A stretch of DNA of 64,000 bases from G963422445 sp963422445 (GTDB lineage Bacteria; Pseudomonadota; Alphaproteobacteria; Thalassobaculales; Thalassobaculaceae): the NCBI GenBank assembly GCA_963422445.2, contig CAXXOV010000001.1, positions 310,001 to 374,000 on the forward strand, written 5' to 3'. This document shows, piece after piece, positions 9,418-19,195 of this stretch (the first letter of the stretch is position 1; the number at the start of each line of letters is the position of its first letter). The notes beneath the pieces were generated by a model that saw only the letters and a list, made by a program, of their open reading frames with translations, searched no databases and had not been told where the DNA came from. Both the position numbers and the translations under genes were made by a program.

Positions 9418-10158
9418 TCAGCGCAAGGTCCGGCCATACAGCGCGAACAGGCGTTCCCAGTGTCTTTCGGCAGTCGGTTTATCATAGCACCAGCGTTCCG
9501 GAAACGCGAAGCCGTGATGAACGCCAGGATGAATCTCCAACTCGCCGCGATTGCCCGAAGCTTCAAACAGCTTGCGCAATTCCTCAACCATGTCGAGCGG
9601 AGCCAGATCATCGTGCTCGGCACAGGAAATATAAAGCTCGCCTTCGGCGTTACCAAGCGTCAGATGCGGGCTTTCTTCGGCATCGCTGACCAGCCAGGTT
9701 CCGTAGAAGGAGGCCGCAGCCCCGATCCTGCCAGGATAGCGCGCCGCCGCGGCGAGAGCATACGGGCCGCTCATGCAGTAGCCATGCGCCCCGGCCAGGC
9801 CGTTCCCGGCACCGTCATGCGCGTCGGCGTAATCAAGCAGCACGCCGATATCCTCCATGACCGGCGGAATTGTCATCTTCGTTCGAATGGCACGCATGCG
9901 GGCATGTTCGGCACTGCCGTGCTCCAGAACATCGCTGCCGAATTTGGTCTCGCGCCCCGCCCGATAATAGAGATTGGGCAACATCACGAAATATCCGACC
10001 GTACCGAGGCGGCGGGCCATGTCGTAGAGTTCTTCACGGATCCCTGGCGCATCCATGAGGAGCAAGATCACGGGCCAGGGGCCGCCGCGTTCAGGGCGGC
10101 AGAGAAATGTCTCCATCTCGCCATCAGGGGTGGCGATATCCACGATCTCTTCAATCAT
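9418..10158 (-). CDS. Dienelactone hydrolase family protein
   Basis: This 246-residue alpha/beta hydrolase has the dienelactone hydrolase triad: Cys in the nucleophile elbow GYCMSGP, Asp in EHDDLAP and His in VHHGFAF. The start at MIEEIVDI is chosen because AGGAG lies about 8 nt upstream; the longer upstream frame has no SD. Family members hydrolyse dienelactones and other small esters in the cytoplasm. It follows two cobalamin genes on the same strand after a 161-bp gap and may be a separate unit. The substrate is unknown. Confidence 0.85.
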   Translation of the reverse strand: MIEEIVDIATPDGEMETFLCRPERGGPWPVILLLMDAPGIREELYDMARRLGTVGYFVMLPNLYYRAGRETKFGSDVLEHGSAEHARMRAIRTKMTIPPVMEDIGVLLDYADAHDGAGNGLAGAHGYCMSGPYALAAAARYPGRIGAAASFYGTWLVSDAEESPHLTLGNAEGELYISCAEHDDLAPLDMVEELRKLFEASGNRGELEIHPGVHHGFAFPERWCYDKPTAERHWERLFALYGRTLR

Positions 10159-10319
10159 TTCGAGTCTCCTGTCAACAGGCTGGCTGATTGGACCGCAGAT
10201 GCAGCATGCTGGCAAGACATCTGCGACGTTCGGGCCGAATCAGCGAGCCAGCGATCATCCAGGCACCCGCCGCCGGAGGCTGTTGTCTGTCCCTCCAGAC
10301 TCCCGGAGCTTCGCATGTG

Positions 10320-11291
10320 TTATCCGATCACTGCCAGTCCGGCGACGCCAAACGCGGTCAGCAGGCAAGCCATGCAGTAGAGCCGAAGCGCTGCGGCGAT
10401 ATCCGCCGCGCCGGCTTCCGTATGACCGTCGCCTATCCATGAATCGTCAACCATCTGAGATCCGTAGCGCCGCGGGCCGGCGAGTCTGAGCCCAAGAGCT
10501 CCGGCCATGGCTGCTTCTGGCCAGCCGGCATTGACCGAACGATGTTTTCCGGCGTCGCGCAAGGCTGACCAGCCCGCCTTACCGGCATGCGCGTTTACTG
10601 TCACGGCTGCAGCAAATACCAAAAACAGGGCGGCGAGCCGCGCGGGGACATAATTGGCGAGATCATCCAGCCGCGCCGCCGCCCATCCAAAGGCACGATA
10701 ACGCGCATCCCGGTGTCCAATCATGCTGTCGGCAGTATTGAGTGCCTTGTAAGCGGTCAGTCCTGGCAGGCCGAAAAGCAGATACCAGAACACCGGCGCC
10801 AATACCCCATCGGCGTAGTTTTCAGCCAGGGATTCGATCGCGGCACGGCCTATACCGGCCTCGTCAAGGCTGTCCGGGTCGCGTCCGACGATCCGCGCGA
10901 CCGCCATCCGTGCGGCATCAAGGCCGTCCCGGGAGAGCGCGGAGGCGACATCCGCAACATGACGGTAGAGACTGTTCTGGGCGAGAAACGGGAATATCGC
11001 CAATGCTTCAAGCGCACGGCCGTACGGCAAGCTGGCCAGTCCGGCATGGATCATCCAGCCGGCTGTTCCCGCCAGAGTTAACAAGATCGCAACTGCAAGA
11101 GATCCCAAACCCCGGCGGACGGCATCGGAAAATACGTCGCGGTTTGCCACCGCTTCCAGACGGCCGATCAGCATGCCAAACACGGCGACGGGATGGAGGA
11201 TACGCCTGTAGAGCCAGTCTGGATCGCCAACCAGAGCGTCGATCAGGATCGCAAGCAGCAGGGGCGCCGCATGATCGGCGAACCCGGTCAC
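10320..11291 (-). CDS. cbiB: Adenosylcobinamide-phosphate synthase (CbiB/CobD)
   Basis: This 323-residue polytopic membrane protein carries the family motif DALVGDPDWLYRRILHP near the N-terminus and the central SLAENYADGVLAPVFWYLLFG plus AYKALNTADSMIGHRD signatures. It attaches the aminopropanol arm to adenosylcobyric acid. The downstream-acting kinase cobU lies 106 nt upstream on the same strand, so the two probably share a transcript for late cobalamin synthesis or cobinamide salvage. Length and motifs look complete. In alphaproteobacteria this enzyme is often called CobD. Confidence 0.93.
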   Translation of the reverse strand: MTGFADHAAPLLLAILIDALVGDPDWLYRRILHPVAVFGMLIGRLEAVANRDVFSDAVRRGLGSLAVAILLTLAGTAGWMIHAGLASLPYGRALEALAIFPFLAQNSLYRHVADVASALSRDGLDAARMAVARIVGRDPDSLDEAGIGRAAIESLAENYADGVLAPVFWYLLFGLPGLTAYKALNTADSMIGHRDARYRAFGWAAARLDDLANYVPARLAALFLVFAAAVTVNAHAGKAGWSALRDAGKHRSVNAGWPEAAMAGALGLRLAGPRRYGSQMVDDSWIGDGHTEAGAADIAAALRLYCMACLLTAFGVAGLAVIG

Positions 11292-11397
11292 CGGTTCGGC
11301 CGGCCGTCGCTGACCGAGGCCGTCGCCGGTACCTCGAAGCCAGCCCGTTTACAAAGCGATCGAGAGACATCGCCCTGCAATGCCACCGGCCAGTGCA

Positions 11398-11931
11398 TCA
11401 TGGATTGGCCTTGCGGCCGGATTTTACAGTCATGGGCAAACCGGCAACCATGAACAGAACCATGTCTGCTTCCTCGGCAATACCCTGATGCAGACCACCT
11501 GCCAGATCACGAAACTGCCGCGCCAGAACATTTTCTGGGACAATCCCCAAGCTGACTTCACTGGAGACAAGGATTATGGTGCCCGGGGCTCGCATAATCG
11601 CGTCGATCAGGATACGGCACATGGCTGCAGTATCCTGCTTTTCCATCAACAGGTTGGTCAGCCAGAGTGTCAAACAATCGACGAGCAACACCCGGCCCGG
11701 GGCAGCTTCGGCCGTAACGGCGCGGGCGAGTTCAACAGGTGCTTCGACATCATGCCAGCCCTGACCTTGTCTGCGGGCCTGATGGCTGGCGATACGCGCC
11801 CGCATTTCATCATCGAAGGGGCAGGCCGTTGCAATGTAAACTGGTGATAACCCGGTGGCGAGTGCGAGCTGTTCGCCGTGCCGACTCTTCCCCGACCGGG
11901 CACCACCGAGAATCAGTATGATCCGGGCCAT
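11398..11931 (-). CDS. cobU: Adenosylcobinamide kinase / guanylyltransferase (CobU/CobP)
   Basis: This 177-residue protein starts at MARIILILGGARSGKS, where GGARSGKS is the P-loop (residues 9-16). It also has the family motif DCLTLWLTNLL and the EVSLGIVPENVLARQFRD segment. It phosphorylates adenosylcobinamide and then adds GMP in nucleotide-loop assembly. The start is set at the P-loop-proximal methionine, as in the family; the upstream frame extension is not conserved-looking. It is followed by cbiB. Confidence 0.93.
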   Translation of the reverse strand: MARIILILGGARSGKSRHGEQLALATGLSPVYIATACPFDDEMRARIASHQARRQGQGWHDVEAPVELARAVTAEAAPGRVLLVDCLTLWLTNLLMEKQDTAAMCRILIDAIMRAPGTIILVSSEVSLGIVPENVLARQFRDLAGGLHQGIAEEADMVLFMVAGLPMTVKSGRKANP

Positions 11932-12264
11932 TGTCTGATCAGTGTGTCCGGGCGGCGGGCCGGGTTCCCGGTCCGGGACGGCAAGACCTGGCGTTTCGAC
12001 TGACGACTGTTTCCGGCAGTGCACCGCCGGCTGCAGGTCGAGCCGCCACGTGATTAAACCGGGGGATCGGACTGTTCTGCAAGACCTGGATATCTGTCAT
12101 CATGGCATTGTAACAACCGTTGTCGGAAAATTCCACGAAAGCGGGTCCGGATTTTCCTGTTCCCCACAAACCGAAACAGGGAAGCTCGATCGGTGGGATG
12201 TCGTCCGTCACGAAAACATCAGACTTTGTCGATCGCCAGAGTCTATCGTCCCGTCGCCGTCTAG
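11932..12264. other. Upstream region of cobU, bordered by an IS
   Basis: About 330 bp separates cobU from the IS5/IS427 element, so this holds what remains of the cobU promoter region. A 10-bp word, CAGGTCTTGC (minus strand), occurs twice within ~110 bp. I could not assemble a convincing cobalamin riboswitch: the conserved CCCGCAACTG and GCCACTG boxes are absent. Confidence 0.4.
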
Positions 12265-13101
12265 GTCGTGTTGACACTAACGCAGTGCCTCGACGATGAG
12301 CGCGAAGGTGATGAAGCCGAGGAAGATGACGTCGAGCTTGTCGTAGCGTGTGAAGATGCGCCGGAAGCCCTTGAGCCGTCGGAACAGCCGCTCCACCTCA
12401 TTGCGGCGTTTGTACAATTGCCGGTCGTATTTCCAGGGCGCGGTACGAGTCCTGAGCGGCGGGACCACTGGCACAAACCCCAGCGCCGACGCCAACTGCC
12501 GTGTCGCGTCGCCTTCGTATGCACGGTCCATCAGCAGGGACCGGGGTGTCTTCTGGCGCCCCAGACGTTCGAGTAGCTTGCGTCCTTCGGGCGCATCCTG
12601 GGCCTGGCCGGCAGACAGCGCGAAGGTCACGGCCGTTCGCTCATCTGCGGCAACCAGATGAACTTTGGTATTCCATCCGCCCCGCGACTTGCCGATGCAT
12701 TGCGGACCGTTTTTTTCAGCGCCCCGGCGCCATCGGGATGGACCTTCACGCTGGTGCTGTCCAGCGTGACCACAGCGAGCGTCACATGCACCATCCGCTC
12801 GCGCTGCAGGTGCTCGAAGACCCGCGCGAGCACGCCGTTCTTCGACCACCGGTTCATCCGGGTATAAATGGTGTGCCACTTGCCGAAGCGAGGCGGCAGT
12901 CCGCGCCACTTGCAGCCGTGCTCGACGACATAGAGGAAGGCATTGAGCACCTGGAGGTTGGACACGGCGACGTTGCCGCGTTGGACCGGCAAATGCGGGG
13001 CGATGCGTTCGTACTGGGCTTGGCTGAGTTCCATACCGATGACTCGCTGGCGAGGGACCGGCCGCCACGATAGCATTATTGAACATTAGTGTGAACACGC
13101 C
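12265..13101 (-). mobile_element. IS5-family (IS427-like) insertion sequence, apparently complete
   Basis: The element is bounded by imperfect 16-bp inverted repeats, GTCGTGTTGACACTAA at the left and GGCGTGTTCACACTAA (reverse complement of the right end). The length of 837 bp is typical of the IS427 group. It carries two overlapping transposase frames. It lies upstream of cobU and next to IS630 copy 1. Confidence 0.85.
12277..13034 (-). CDS. IS427-type transposase, two frames joined by a -1 frameshift
   Basis: OrfA (12627-13034, from MELSQAQYERIAPHLP) has the DUF4096-type N-terminal domain and the start of the DDE fold (VTLDSTSVKVHPDG). OrfB (about 12277-12716) continues with GGWNTKVHLVAADERTAV, MDRAYEGDATRQLA and RRNEVERLFRRLKGFRRI, supplying the rest of the DDE domain. 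The frames meet at a run of seven A (minus strand; 12710-12716), the usual place for programmed -1 frameshifting in this group. A functional transposase is therefore plausible. Confidence 0.85.
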
Positions 13102-13170
13102 AGAGTCCGGCCTGTGCCCGCACTCTGGCGACGATCTCCCTGGCGGATTCGTTGGTCCTGATACAGCTCA

Positions 13171-14391
13171 TACCAAACGCAAGTCATATGAACCGATACA
13201 GTGAGGCATCGGGATCAGCACGATGGGGCTACGGCCCAGCTGCGCCGGGTCGTATTGGTGATGACGTCGGGCTGGTCGGTCAGCCATTGCCACCCCGTCC
13301 AGCAGGCGTCCCTCAGGGCGGAGACATCCTTGAACACGCGGTTGGCGAAGCGGTTCGATTTCAGGAACAGAATGATCTGCTCCATCGGATTGAGTTCCGG
13401 ACTGTAGGGCGGCAGATGCACGAGCGTCAGGTTGGGGGGAACGAGAAGGTCGCCCGAGCGATGCCAGCCCGCCCCGTCCAGCACAATCACGCCGTGCGCA
13501 CCCGGCGCCACGGCCGCGCCGATCGCCGCCAGATGCTCGTTCATCGACGCCGTGTTCGCCCTGTCCGCCACGTGGGCGATGCCGACGCCGCGCTCTGCGC
13601 AGGTGGCGCCGAACAGATAGACGTAGCCATAGCGATGGTCGCGCAGGATGCGCGGACGCTGCTTCCCATTCGCCCAGACCCGTGTCGTCATCCCCTTCTG
13701 GCCGATGCGCGCTTCGTCCTGGAACCAGATTTCTATCGGACCCGCCAGCGCCTCAGAGCTGAGCGCCGACGTCAACTGTGCCTCGAACTCCGCCACGAAC
13801 GACCTCTGCCGCTCCGCGTCGGCTTTGGGGTGGACCGGCCGCCCCGAGACAAAGCGAAACCCGGCCCTTCGGAGCATCATACGGGCACCGCTCTCCGTAT
13901 AGATGACCCCGAAGGCCTCCTCGATTTTCCGTAAGATGTCCTGAACGCGCCAGCGCGTCACACCGTCCCGCTCAAGCTCGGGACCCGCCTCGATCCAGGC
14001 GCCGATCTCGGCGATCTGCGCGTCCGTCAACCGGCCCTCGCTCCCGCCGCGCGGGAGATCCGCGAGGCCGTCGAAGCCCTCCGTGTTGTAGCGCAACACC
14101 CAGTCGCGCAGGATTTGAAGCTCCATGCCCTGCGCCCGAGCCGCCTCCGTGCGAGACGCACCCTCCATGATCATGGCGAGCGCACGCGCGCGCGACGCTT
14201 GCTTCGCGTCCCCGCAGTGCCTCGAAAGCGCGTGGAGCTCGTCCGCTGTGTGTGCCGTCCAGGTTATCGGCGTTGCCGCACTCATCGTCATCCTCCGGCG
14301 CTGGTGAGTCGATCACCACAGTCTATGAAGGTCGTCCGGACCGTCACCCCAACATATTGGGATGGTGAGTCAATTTGGAGCGCGCTTGGTA
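13171..14391 (-). mobile_element. IS630-family element, copy 1 (twin at 28337-29557)
   Basis: This 1221-bp element is bounded by TA on both sides, with ends reading TACCAAACGC and TACCAAGCGC (reverse complement), as expected for IS630/Tc1 insertion at TA. A second copy of the same length, virtually identical, lies 14 kb away in inverted orientation. One end cuts into an antitoxin gene. Confidence 0.92.
13215..14291 (-). CDS. IS630-family transposase (copy 1)
   Basis: The 358-residue protein has an N-terminal helix-turn-helix (ARALAMIMEGASRTEAARAQ) and a DDE domain: EIWFQDEARIGQKG (first Asp), VIVLDGAGWHRSGD (second Asp) and LPPYSPELNPMEQI (final Glu). The length is normal and the frame is open. 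It is identical in protein sequence to the copy at 28437-29513. Confidence 0.93.
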   Translation of the reverse strand: MTMSAATPITWTAHTADELHALSRHCGDAKQASRARALAMIMEGASRTEAARAQGMELQILRDWVLRYNTEGFDGLADLPRGGSEGRLTDAQIAEIGAWIEAGPELERDGVTRWRVQDILRKIEEAFGVIYTESGARMMLRRAGFRFVSGRPVHPKADAERQRSFVAEFEAQLTSALSSEALAGPIEIWFQDEARIGQKGMTTRVWANGKQRPRILRDHRYGYVYLFGATCAERGVGIAHVADRANTASMNEHLAAIGAAVAPGAHGVIVLDGAGWHRSGDLLVPPNLTLVHLPPYSPELNPMEQIILFLKSNRFANRVFKDVSALRDACWTGWQWLTDQPDVITNTTRRSWAVAPSC

Positions 14392-14503
14392 TCAGTTCCA
14401 GGCTTTCCTCGGTGATCGCGCCCATGGAACGGCCATGTCGCGCGGCGGCTTCCTTCAGAGCTTGATGCATCCGGTCAGCCAGGTTGATGATCGGGCTGGG
14501 CAT
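14392..14503 (-). pseudogene. FitA/VapB-like antitoxin, N-terminal stub truncated by IS630
   Basis: Reading from 14503, the frame gives MPSPIINLADRMHQALKEAA followed by ARHGRSMGAITEESLEL, a ribbon-helix-helix antitoxin N-terminus of the FitA/plasmid-stability type. It runs straight into the end of IS630 copy 1 after about 37 residues. Any C-terminus or partner toxin beyond the IS is not recognisable in the 69-bp island (13102-13170) between the two ISs. It is a remnant. Confidence 0.65.
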
Positions 14504-14681
14504 GGTGTATACTTCGATTCGTGTGTACGGACTTTCTCGCCACCACATCACCGCATCTGATTGACAATCGAGCGACGAGAAACTCGGGATACTCCGTCAT
14601 TCTGATCCCATGATTCGACCGGATTGATGGTCCGAGGTTCCAACTCCCGAATTTTCGGAGGGTTTTGTTGTCCGGGTACGC

Positions 14682-16678
14682 ATGTCCTTGATAGTTGGCG
14701 CCAAAAGTGAACGGGTTTTGCAGTTTCTGGTGCTCGCCTGCACCCTGCCTCTGCAATGTCCGGACGCGATCCCGATCGGCACGCTGTTCGCCATGACGGT
14801 CGTCGAGGGCGTCACCCTTTGGTTTTGCAATCTCGAACCTGTCGACAGTCATCCGGCTGACGATGTCCGGGCCCGGACCTTGCGCATCGCCCGCCGTCAT
14901 GTCGACAACCGTCTCCGGCAGAGCGAGCTGTCCGAGACCTTCGGTGTCTCGCTTCCGACAATTCGTGCGCCATCCAGTTGTATCGGCATGGCCAAGGCTT
15001 TCGGTTTCTCGTCTGCCACCTTGAACAAGAATTGCCTGACACCGGTCCGGCAGCATCCCGGGATCCCGTCTCCGACCTTTCTGCCGCCGGAACCATGACC
15101 GCCCGCGATCGTGCGCCGCGTGAGGCCCGCGACCGCACAACGCCGATAGGCCGTGCTGCATGATACCGGGACCGGGTGCTAGCCAGTTTCGGCACCCTTG
15201 AAGACGCAACACCGCAGGTCCTGGAACCGGAGAATGCGGTCGGCAATGGCGGCACTCATAGCCCTGCCAACCGTGTTGAAGGACGGGCTGCTCGACACCG
15301 CCGCCGGCCTGGTCCAGATGCCGAAAGGGTGTACGGCCTGACCACGATCCTGATCGTCCTGGCGTTCATGACCCTGGCCCGGGTCCGTGACCCCGAACAG
15401 CTGCGCGATCTGGCACCCGGCGAATGGGAGCTGCTGCTCGGCATCGACCGCTGTCCCGAGGTCAAGACCCTGCGCGAGAAGATCAGGCTGATCGCCGTAT
15501 CATCGGATACGGTCCATCAGTGGCAGATGGCGCTGGCCGAACGCTGGGCGGTGGCCTGAAGGCCGATCCGGTGGCCGTAACCGGGCGCTTGACGGCCATG
15601 TCAAGATCCGTGCCGGGCGCAAGGACCCGTTGCCCGAACACCTTGTCGCCCGTCAGACACCGTGTCTGACGGGCACCGTCGGATACCGGGTCAACGCCCT
15701 CGGCGGCAAGCCGCTGCCGTGCATCCACAAGCCACTCGATCCGAAACCGGGCGCCACGATCCGGGAGGATATCGTGCCGGACCTGACGCGGCCGGACCCC
15801 GGCGATCCGGCGCAGACCCTGGTCTTCGATCGCGAAGGTTGACGCCGGGCCCTGTTCAGGACTCTCGCCCGTCAGGACATCGCCTGCATCACCTGGCACA
15901 AGACCCATAAGGGAGACGACGGGCCGGACAGCGACTTCCGCCCGGTCGCGGTCCTGCTCCAGGGGCCGGCCGGTGTCCATGACATCACCGTCAGCCTGGC
16001 CGAGAAAGATGTCACCCTGAAGGTCGAGCTGACGGCCCGACAGATCCGTCGGCGTCTCGACGCTGGCCGTCAGGTGCCACTGATCACGACCCATCCGACC
16101 CTGTCGAGTGCGCGCGTCGCTGGCGCCATGGTCTCACGCGTGTCGCAGGAGAATGTCTTCGAATACATACGCCACGCGTCCAACCTTGATGCCCTCGAAC
16201 CACCGATCCCGACCAGACCGTCGAGGCCCTCACCGTCGAGATCGACGATCTGAAACAGCGACGCCACGCCCAAACATGCCCGGACCGGCGACCTCAGCAA
16301 CACGGACAAACTCGATGCCCTGCCGATCGCCGAACGCCGGGTCCTCGACATCATCCGCATGATCGCCTGCCGCGCCGAAACCCGGATGTGCCACCCGTGA
16401 TTGAAGTGCAGGGCAAGGCGCCCGACAGCCGGAAGCTGCTCCAGGCTCTGCTGATCTCCGACGCCAACATCAGGCCCGAACCCGAAAACAGCATCCTCAG
16501 AGTCCGGATCCCTAGCCTCGCCGACAATGCCCTCGACCGGATGCTGGCGCCGCTCCTCACGGATCTCACCGAACCCCGGACCATCTACCCCGGAACCGAC
16601 CTCGGACTCGTCTACGAAATCGCAGCCAAATCACAAAAACGGGGTTCGTCTGATTTTAGATGGGATCAGGATGTCTGA
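14682..16678 (+). pseudogene. Decayed large transposase-like gene
   Basis: Fragments of one protein family appear in order but in different frames. An HTH-like part lies near 14900 (VDNRLRQSELSETFGVS). A segment near 15250-15500 reads KDGLLDTAAGLVQMPKG then YGLTTILIVLAFMTLARVRD and EWELLLGIDRCPEVKTLREK. A core near 15780-15900 reads AQTLVFDREG, a stop, then ACITWHKTHKGD. The C-terminus lies near 16440-16620 (PGTDLGLVYEI). This order matches the long putative transposases whose core reads YGLxxTVLTLxFMALL...LLGLxRSPSVKTLR. Several frameshifts and a TGA stop break it. Confidence 0.7.
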
Positions 16679-16847
16679 AATTGTAAAAATGACTTCGCTG
16701 TATGTTGTCAAAGCGCCGCTCGACCGGCGCTCAAATTTAGCATGGGATCGCCGTGCGATCTCATTCGAGGATGCTTGAACCATAGCCAAACCGGCACTAT
16801 CCAGAGGCGACGACCACGCAGTGCCGCAACGCAATCTGGAACGGAAC

Positions 16848-17864
16848 ATGTTCATGCGCACAACCTTGTCGGCCCTTGTCCTTGCAGACAGCGGCATGAA
16901 CGAAAGCGGTCTCGAAACCAAGACCGCGACCGATTGGACTATCACAATTCTTGACGCCGGGACCGAACGTGACGCCATCGCCGCCGCCATTGCGGATGTC
17001 GACGCTATCGTCGGAGGCCCATTGCCGATCCGTATTCCAGACAATGCAAGGCTGCGGCTCTATCAGGCGCCATTCGCGGGATATGACTGGATTGCGCCGG
17101 CAGATCTGCCTGGTTCGGCCGTGTTCTGCAATACCTACGAACATGAAACGACAATTGCCGAACATGTTCTGACCGGAATGCTCGAGTTTCAGACGGAACT
17201 GTTGCGCGTAACCCACCCTCTGATGCGGTCGCGGTCCTATGCCGGGCGCAGTATCAATCTGGGGCCGAAGCATCGTGAGCTACGGGGAACGACGATCGGT
17301 ATTGTCGGTTACGGTCGTATCGGGCGCGAGGTCGCGCGGCGGTGCAAGGCCTTCGATATGCGCGTGATGGCGGTGTCGCGTCACCCGCGCGATGACCCGG
17401 AACGAGTCGACTGGTACGGAACACCCGATCAACTCCGGACATTACTTGAGACAAGCGATTTCATTCTCGTTTGCGCGCCCGGCGGCAAGGCCACACAGGG
17501 GATGATCGGAGCTGCAGCCTTTCGCGCGATGAAGCAGGATGCCGTCGTAATCAATGTCGGTCGAGGCGAAGTCGTCGATGAAGCCGCACTTTACGAAGCG
17601 CTGGTCGCAAAACGCATCCGTGGTGCGGTCATTGACGTCTGGTATGTCTACCCATCGCCAACGGAGGCCAATCCGTGGCCATCCCGGTTTCCATTTCAGA
17701 AACTCGACAATATCATCATGTCACCGCACAATTCGGCGTGGACCACCGCAATGAGCGACCGGCGGTGGACCTTCGTTGGGCAGAATCTTGATCGCTTTGC
17801 ACGCGGCGAGCCTCTTCACAACGTCTGTTTCACGGGAAAACGGTCCGTAAAGGCTACTGGATGA
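16848..17864 (+). CDS. D-isomer-specific 2-hydroxyacid dehydrogenase
   Basis: This ~338-residue NAD(P)-dependent dehydrogenase has the Rossmann motif GIVGYGRIGREVARR, the catalytic-Arg segment INVGRGEVVDEAAL and the catalytic His in MSPHNSAWT. It interconverts a 2-keto acid and a D-2-hydroxy acid. The start at MFMRTT (16848) is preferred because GGAACGGAAC precedes it; an earlier GTG at 16821 is possible. Acyl-CoA dehydrogenase and ThDP-enzyme genes follow on the same strand, suggesting a catabolic unit for a hydroxy- or keto-acid. The substrate cannot be told from sequence. Confidence 0.88.
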   Translation: MFMRTTLSALVLADSGMNESGLETKTATDWTITILDAGTERDAIAAAIADVDAIVGGPLPIRIPDNARLRLYQAPFAGYDWIAPADLPGSAVFCNTYEHETTIAEHVLTGMLEFQTELLRVTHPLMRSRSYAGRSINLGPKHRELRGTTIGIVGYGRIGREVARRCKAFDMRVMAVSRHPRDDPERVDWYGTPDQLRTLLETSDFILVCAPGGKATQGMIGAAAFRAMKQDAVVINVGRGEVVDEAALYEALVAKRIRGAVIDVWYVYPSPTEANPWPSRFPFQKLDNIIMSPHNSAWTTAMSDRRWTFVGQNLDRFARGEPLHNVCFTGKRSVKATG

Positions 17865-17943
17865 GTCCGGTTGCAACGATTGCCGATGGAGAACAGACTG
17901 CCACGCCAACCCACTTCTCCTTCACGACCAGCTGGGATTATCC

Positions 17944-19185
17944 ATGACTTTTGACCTGACTTCTGCGCAGCTCGGTCTGCAGGCCAGCGCCAGGGCACTG
18001 GCGTTCTCTCTCGTCGCCGACCGTGCAGCCGATATCGACCGAACCGAGCAATATCCCTGGGATGTCGTGCAGGCGCTGACCGACGCCGGGTTCATGGGCA
18101 TGACAATTCCAAGATCGCTGGGCGGGGCCGGGCGAAGTTTCCTTGACGCCGCACTGGTTGTCGAGGAGATGGCGGGTTTCTGCGGGCCAACCGGACGCAT
18201 AGTCGTCGAAGGCAATATGGGCGCTATTTCCGCCGTCATGCAGTACGGCACCGACGCACAGCGCAAACTGGCCGCCGACCTCGTCCTGACCGGCGACAAA
18301 CCGGCCATCTGCATTACCGAACCGGAGGCGGGAAGCGCCGCCTCGCAGATGACCACCCGGGCCGACAAGCGCGGCGATGTCTATGTCCTTAACGGCAGCA
18401 AACACTGGATCACTGGCGGCGGTATCTCCCGTCTGCATCTGATTTTCGCCCGGGTGTTCGACGAGGACGGCTCGGAACTCGGCATTGGCGGGTTCCTGGC
18501 TGTCCGCGGTGAATCGCAAGGCCTGCGTATCGGTGACCGCGAACCGACAATGGGACTGCGCGGCATTCCCGAAACCGAGGTGATCTTCGAGGATCTGGAG
18601 GTTTCGGCCAATATGACATTGATGCCGCCGTCCGGGTTTCAACGCGGCTTCGCGGACCTCATGAATGCCTATAATTCGCAGCGGATCGGCGCGGCGGCCG
18701 TTGCGCTGGGGCTTGCGAACGGGGCGTATTCCCAAGCCTTGAACTATGCTGGCAAACGCGAACAGTTCGGCCGGCCGATTGCCGAATTCCAGGGTCTCCA
18801 GTGGATGCTGGCCGATATGTCTGTGCAGATCGCTGCTGGGCGCTCCCTGCTGCATCATGCAGCCCGCAGCAGTGGTCATGGCGATAGTGCGTTTCCCGAT
18901 CCGACGCTTGCCGCCCAAGCGAAAATTTTCATCTCCGAAATGGCAATCAAGGTTACGACCGATGCGCTACAGGTCTTCGGTGCTCGAGGATATTCACGGA
19001 ATTTCCCGATGGAACGCTTGGCCCGTGATGCCAGGATGTTCACAATTGGCGGTGGAACAGCGCAGATTCTGCGCACCGTTGTGGCTTCACGTATTCTCGA
19101 CCGCAAATTGCCGCAGACCCGGGACGGCTTTGTCCGGCTCGCTGAACAGGATCAGATCAGTCCGCAACTGCGGGCGGCGGAATAG
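17944..19185 (+). CDS. Acyl-CoA dehydrogenase
   Basis: This 413-residue flavoprotein has the family segments AICITEPEAGSAASQM (FAD/substrate region), NGSKHWITGGG and the C-terminal REQFGRPIAEFQGLQWMLADM with LQVFGARGYSRNFPMERLARD. It introduces a 2,3 double bond into an acyl-CoA. The catalytic Glu region, LARDARMFTIGGGTAQILR, is intact. It ends at a TAG 10 bp before the ThDP enzyme start, indicating an operon with it. The chain-length preference is unknown. Confidence 0.92.
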   Translation: MTFDLTSAQLGLQASARALAFSLVADRAADIDRTEQYPWDVVQALTDAGFMGMTIPRSLGGAGRSFLDAALVVEEMAGFCGPTGRIVVEGNMGAISAVMQYGTDAQRKLAADLVLTGDKPAICITEPEAGSAASQMTTRADKRGDVYVLNGSKHWITGGGISRLHLIFARVFDEDGSELGIGGFLAVRGESQGLRIGDREPTMGLRGIPETEVIFEDLEVSANMTLMPPSGFQRGFADLMNAYNSQRIGAAAVALGLANGAYSQALNYAGKREQFGRPIAEFQGLQWMLADMSVQIAAGRSLLHHAARSSGHGDSAFPDPTLAAQAKIFISEMAIKVTTDALQVFGARGYSRNFPMERLARDARMFTIGGGTAQILRTVVASRILDRKLPQTRDGFVRLAEQDQISPQLRAAE

Positions 19186-19195
19186 GCGTAGCTGA

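Noticed and set aside
11932..12264. Possible cobalamin riboswitch upstream of cobU
   Set aside because: Some riboswitch-like pieces occur (GGGGAACAGG, GCCAGGTCTTGCC), but the conserved core boxes are missing. A covariance-model search would decide.
13215..14291. Large plus-strand frame opposite IS630 copy 1 (and its mirror at 28794-29609)
   Set aside because: Antisense of the transposase; it recurs only because the IS is duplicated.
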